From the NCBI GenBank assembly GCA_025061865.1, contig JANXAA010000019.1, forward strand, positions 1 to 13,767: a stretch of 13,767 bases of DNA, given 5' to 3'. The position numbers and the translations under genes are program-made. Numbering within the stretch: the stretch's first letter is position 1; every line of letters begins with the position of its first letter. The notes under the pieces are model-generated. The model ran no database searches. It saw only the letters and a list, made by a program, of their open reading frames with translations, and was not told where the DNA came from. The stretch is from Acidobacteriota bacterium. GTDB lineage: Bacteria; Acidobacteriota; HRBIN11. Positions 13,044-13,767 of the stretch are shown piece after piece.

Positions 13044-13767
13044 TCACTTGATCGAACGGGCGCTCCACCGGGGTTCGAGGAGGGCCCGGATCCGAGCGTC
13101 CATTTGGTCTTGGAAGTTGGCAAAATCACCGATAGCCAGGAGGCTATATAGCGTGTCTAAGGCGATCTGTCGCGTCAAGGGGGCGTCCAGGTCCGGGAGC
13201 TTACTCTTGCGGAGTTCCTTCCACTCGGCGGCTGTCGGCGCATAGAAGAAGTCGCCAAAACCCGCATCGTCAAATCGTCGGAAGAGGTCCTCGCCATCCA
13301 GACGGTCGAAGTCTGGGGCCGACCGAAGTTCCGCGAGAAACTCGATGAACTCGGGCTCGACCTCCCAAAGGCGCCGGATGCGCTCGAAGCCGCCGACCTT
13401 CTCGACGACCTCCGCGGGGAGGGCCCGCACGTGTTCCGTAAAGTCCATCTCCTGGCAATCCCGGATGGTTTCCGGCCCGATTTCCTGCTGGGTCATAAAA
13501 TCCTTCAGGACCGCATAAGGAACTGTGTAGGCATCACAACCAGCCGTCAGGGCGATCGTCTGCCACCGCCGCACGCTGGCCGCCATGTTCCGCGTGCGGA
13601 CCCCGAAGTCCTGCCGGAGCCGTCGCATGTGCCGCTGAGCCTCCAGGAGGACGTGCTCGCCGAGGAGGTCGGACCGAAGGCCCTGATTCAGACGGCCCAG
13701 GAAGATGTTCGTCCGATGGGGATTCGCCAGGAGGGCGGCCGCGACGACCTGGCGGGCCGAGAAGGTG
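13044..13767 (-). CDS. transaldolase family protein (C-terminal part)
   Basis: The frame enters from the right edge and gives 240 visible residues. The first part (TFSARQVVAAAL, NIFLGRLNQGL, FGVRTRNMAASVRRW, LTAGCDAYTVPYAVLKDF) fits the second half of the transaldolase barrel: the strand after the catalytic Lys, the phosphate-binding region and the last barrel strands. The Schiff-base Lys itself lies outside the window. About 130 further residues follow the barrel. They are charged and mostly helical, with no membrane segment, and are longer than the tail of the short transaldolases. In this context it would exchange three-carbon units among sugar phosphates. It lies upstream of prk on the same strand with a 288-bp repeat-filled gap, so co-transcription is possible but not certain. 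The visible ATG at 13628 is internal. Confidence 0.72.
   Translation of the reverse strand, partial: TFSARQVVAAALLANPHRTNIFLGRLNQGLRSDLLGEHVLLEAQRHMRRLRQDFGVRTRNMAASVRRWQTIALTAGCDAYTVPYAVLKDFMTQQEIGPETIRDCQEMDFTEHVRALPAEVVEKVGGFERIRRLWEVEPEFIEFLAELRSAPDFDRLDGEDLFRRFDDAGFGDFFYAPTAAEWKELRKSKLPDLDAPLTRQIALDTLYSLLAIGDFANFQDQMDARIRALLEPRWSARSIK

Overview
The window is high-GC bacterial DNA. It carries most of a Calvin-Benson-Bassham (CBB) CO2-fixation cluster built around a red-type (form IC-like) RuBisCO, with its red-type activase CbbX and a CbbY-like phosphatase. This points to an autotrophic, probably chemolithoautotrophic, bacterium. Nothing in the sequence fixes the species, and I see no tRNA, rRNA, insertion sequence, CRISPR array or CbbR-type regulator.

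Layout, left to right. Bases 1-177 are the C-terminal end of a membrane protein (+). Bases 178-537 are non-coding, with heptanucleotide repeats and GC hairpins. Next on the + strand come a TIG/NHL-type beta-propeller protein (538-1530) and a PlsC-family acyltransferase with C-terminal membrane segments (1594-2988). These face a minus-strand block across a repeat-rich convergent gap (2989-3256). Reading in the direction of minus-strand transcription, from the right edge: transaldolase (partial), a repeat-filled gap, then the tight run prk - tkt - cbbL - cbbS - cbbX - small unknown protein. After a 360-bp gap comes cbbY, then a decayed reductase/FBPase chimera that overlaps the cbbY end, and finally a soluble histidine kinase and NarL/LuxR-type response regulator that overlap each other.

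How the genes work together. Phosphoribulokinase makes RuBP, RuBisCO fixes CO2 onto it, and CbbX removes inhibitory sugar phosphates from the red-type enzyme. CbbY probably destroys the misfire product xylulose-1,5-bisphosphate. Transketolase and transaldolase rearrange sugar phosphates to regenerate the acceptor. The two-component pair is the only visible regulator, and any link to CO2 fixation is inference from position. The PRK looks like the cyanobacterial/plant class, not the class usually paired with proteobacterial form IC RuBisCO, so the pathway looks mosaic.

The most unusual signal is between the genes. Several intergenic gaps hold short degenerate tandem repeats with strict 7-bp or 8-bp periodicity, three of them arranged as a forward array facing its reverse complement. 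In one case the array supplies the last codons and the stop of a gene. A separate REP-like double hairpin occurs twice, each time downstream of a gene and in the same orientation relative to it. The other prominent oddity is a degraded ORF joining part of a YumC-like ferredoxin/flavodoxin-NADP+ reductase to what looks like the C-terminal motif of a GlpX-type fructose-1,6-bisphosphatase. Start sites were moved from the longest ORF where a Shine-Dalgarno sequence decided the matter (cbbL, tkt, prk, the small ORF after cbbX, the acyltransferase).
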